Origin: Enterobacter asburiae
GTDB lineage: Bacteria > Pseudomonadota > Gammaproteobacteria > Enterobacterales > Enterobacteriaceae
DNA: 64,000 nucleotides
Direction of reading: 5' to 3'
Assembly (NCBI RefSeq): GCF_024599655.1
Contig: NZ_CP102247.1
Coordinates: forward strand, 3,410,001 to 3,474,000
The notes under the pieces were generated by a model that made no database searches, was not told where the DNA came from, and saw only the letters and a list, made by a program, of their open reading frames with translations. The position numbers were made by a program, and so were the translations under genes. Shown piece by piece: positions 63,680 to 64,000 of the stretch. Numbering within the stretch: the first letter of the stretch is position 1; every line of letters begins with the position of its first letter.

Positions 63680-64000
63680 TTACTGCGGGTTAGCAGGTTT
63701 ACGCGGGCGGCGTCGACGCTGCCCTTCCCCTGCAGGTTTCCCTTCGCCGCTGCGCCACGGGCTTTCACCCGCCGGTTTGCTGTCGTTGTTGCGACGCGGC
63801 GGTTTGCCGGACGATTTCGGCGCGCCGCCTTCGGCACGACGCGGCTGCTGACCACGACCGCCGCCGCCCTGGCCACGTCCACCGCCACCCTGACGACCGT
63901 TCTGAATCGGCTCGGCTTTGATCGACGGATCCACTTCGTAACCCGGGGTTTCGATGCGCGGGATCTCTTTCTTCAGCAGGCGTTCGATGTCGCGCAGCAG
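63680..64000 (-). CDS. rhlE: ATP-dependent RNA helicase RhlE (C-terminal end only)
   Basis: The last 106 residues of a DEAD-box RNA helicase involved in ribosome assembly; the catalytic core lies beyond the window. Visible are the end of the core ([23 protein letters not shown] shown in part) and a low-complexity tail rich in Gly, Arg, Pro and Lys ([20 protein letters not shown]) ending [12 protein letters not shown]. Such tails bind RNA non-specifically. It is upstream of dinG on the same strand, as in E. coli. Confidence 0.92.
   Translation of the reverse strand: MLRDIERLLKKEIPRIETPGYEVDPSIKAEPIQNGRQGGGGRGQGGGGRGQQPRRAEGGAPKSSGKPPRRNNDSKPAGESPWRSGEGKPAGEGQRRRRPRKPANPQ

Overview
The window is a chromosomal segment of a high-GC enterobacterium, most likely Enterobacter or a close relative. 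Nearly every backbone gene has a recognisable Escherichia coli counterpart in the mdfA to rhlE interval (about 17-19 min on the E. coli map), in the same order but read in the opposite direction. Dense REP/BIME palindromes between genes fit the same group. The species cannot be fixed from sequence alone.

Layout. 1-7250: mdfA (cut by the window edge), two tandem PAP2 phosphatases (the second is ybjG) behind a PmrA-type box, deoR, dacC, gstB, yliI, bssR. 7463-17294: rimO, the glutathione importer operon iaaA-gsiABCD on the minus strand, and moeAB. 17426-23941: fsaA, a glycyl-radical enzyme with its activase (ybiY, ybiW), the sugar phosphatase ybiV and the oxygenase-like ybiU. 23938-28982: an accessory sugar cassette (LacI regulator, ExuT-like transporter, GH31 glycosidase). 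29065-31803: ybiT and ldtB. 31846-40805: a second accessory block holding a GH1/EIIC/GntR beta-glucoside operon, an aldo-keto reductase and an EmrAB/outer-membrane-factor efflux operon. 40907-49968: ybiR-mntR, mntS, opgE, ompX, rhtA, dps and glnHPQ. 50094-55791: ybiO, rlmF, mcbA, ybiI, ybiJ, ybiB. 56048-61418: a chaperone-usher fimbrial operon inserted between ybiB and dinG. The window ends in dinG and the tail of rhlE.

How it works together. Much of the region handles uptake and stress: glutathione (gsi), glutamine (gln), manganese (mntR/mntS), drug efflux, envelope remodelling (PAP2 enzymes, DacC, LdtB, OpgE, OmpX) and starvation protection (Dps). The signal I find most interesting is a near-identical 16-bp palindrome in front of ybiYW/fsaA, ybiV and ybiU, which ties three transcription units into one candidate regulon. 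At ybiYW it lies inside what looks like a well-placed FNR-activated promoter. Other regulatory signals with good support are a PmrA box before the PAP2 pair, paired ATGACTAGTCAT operators before the beta-glucoside operon, a large dyad covering the start of the efflux operon, tandem MntR boxes before mntS, and a perfect FNR-type site upstream of dps.

Limits: identities rest on remembered family sequences and visible motifs, not on searches. Regulatory sites are pattern matches.
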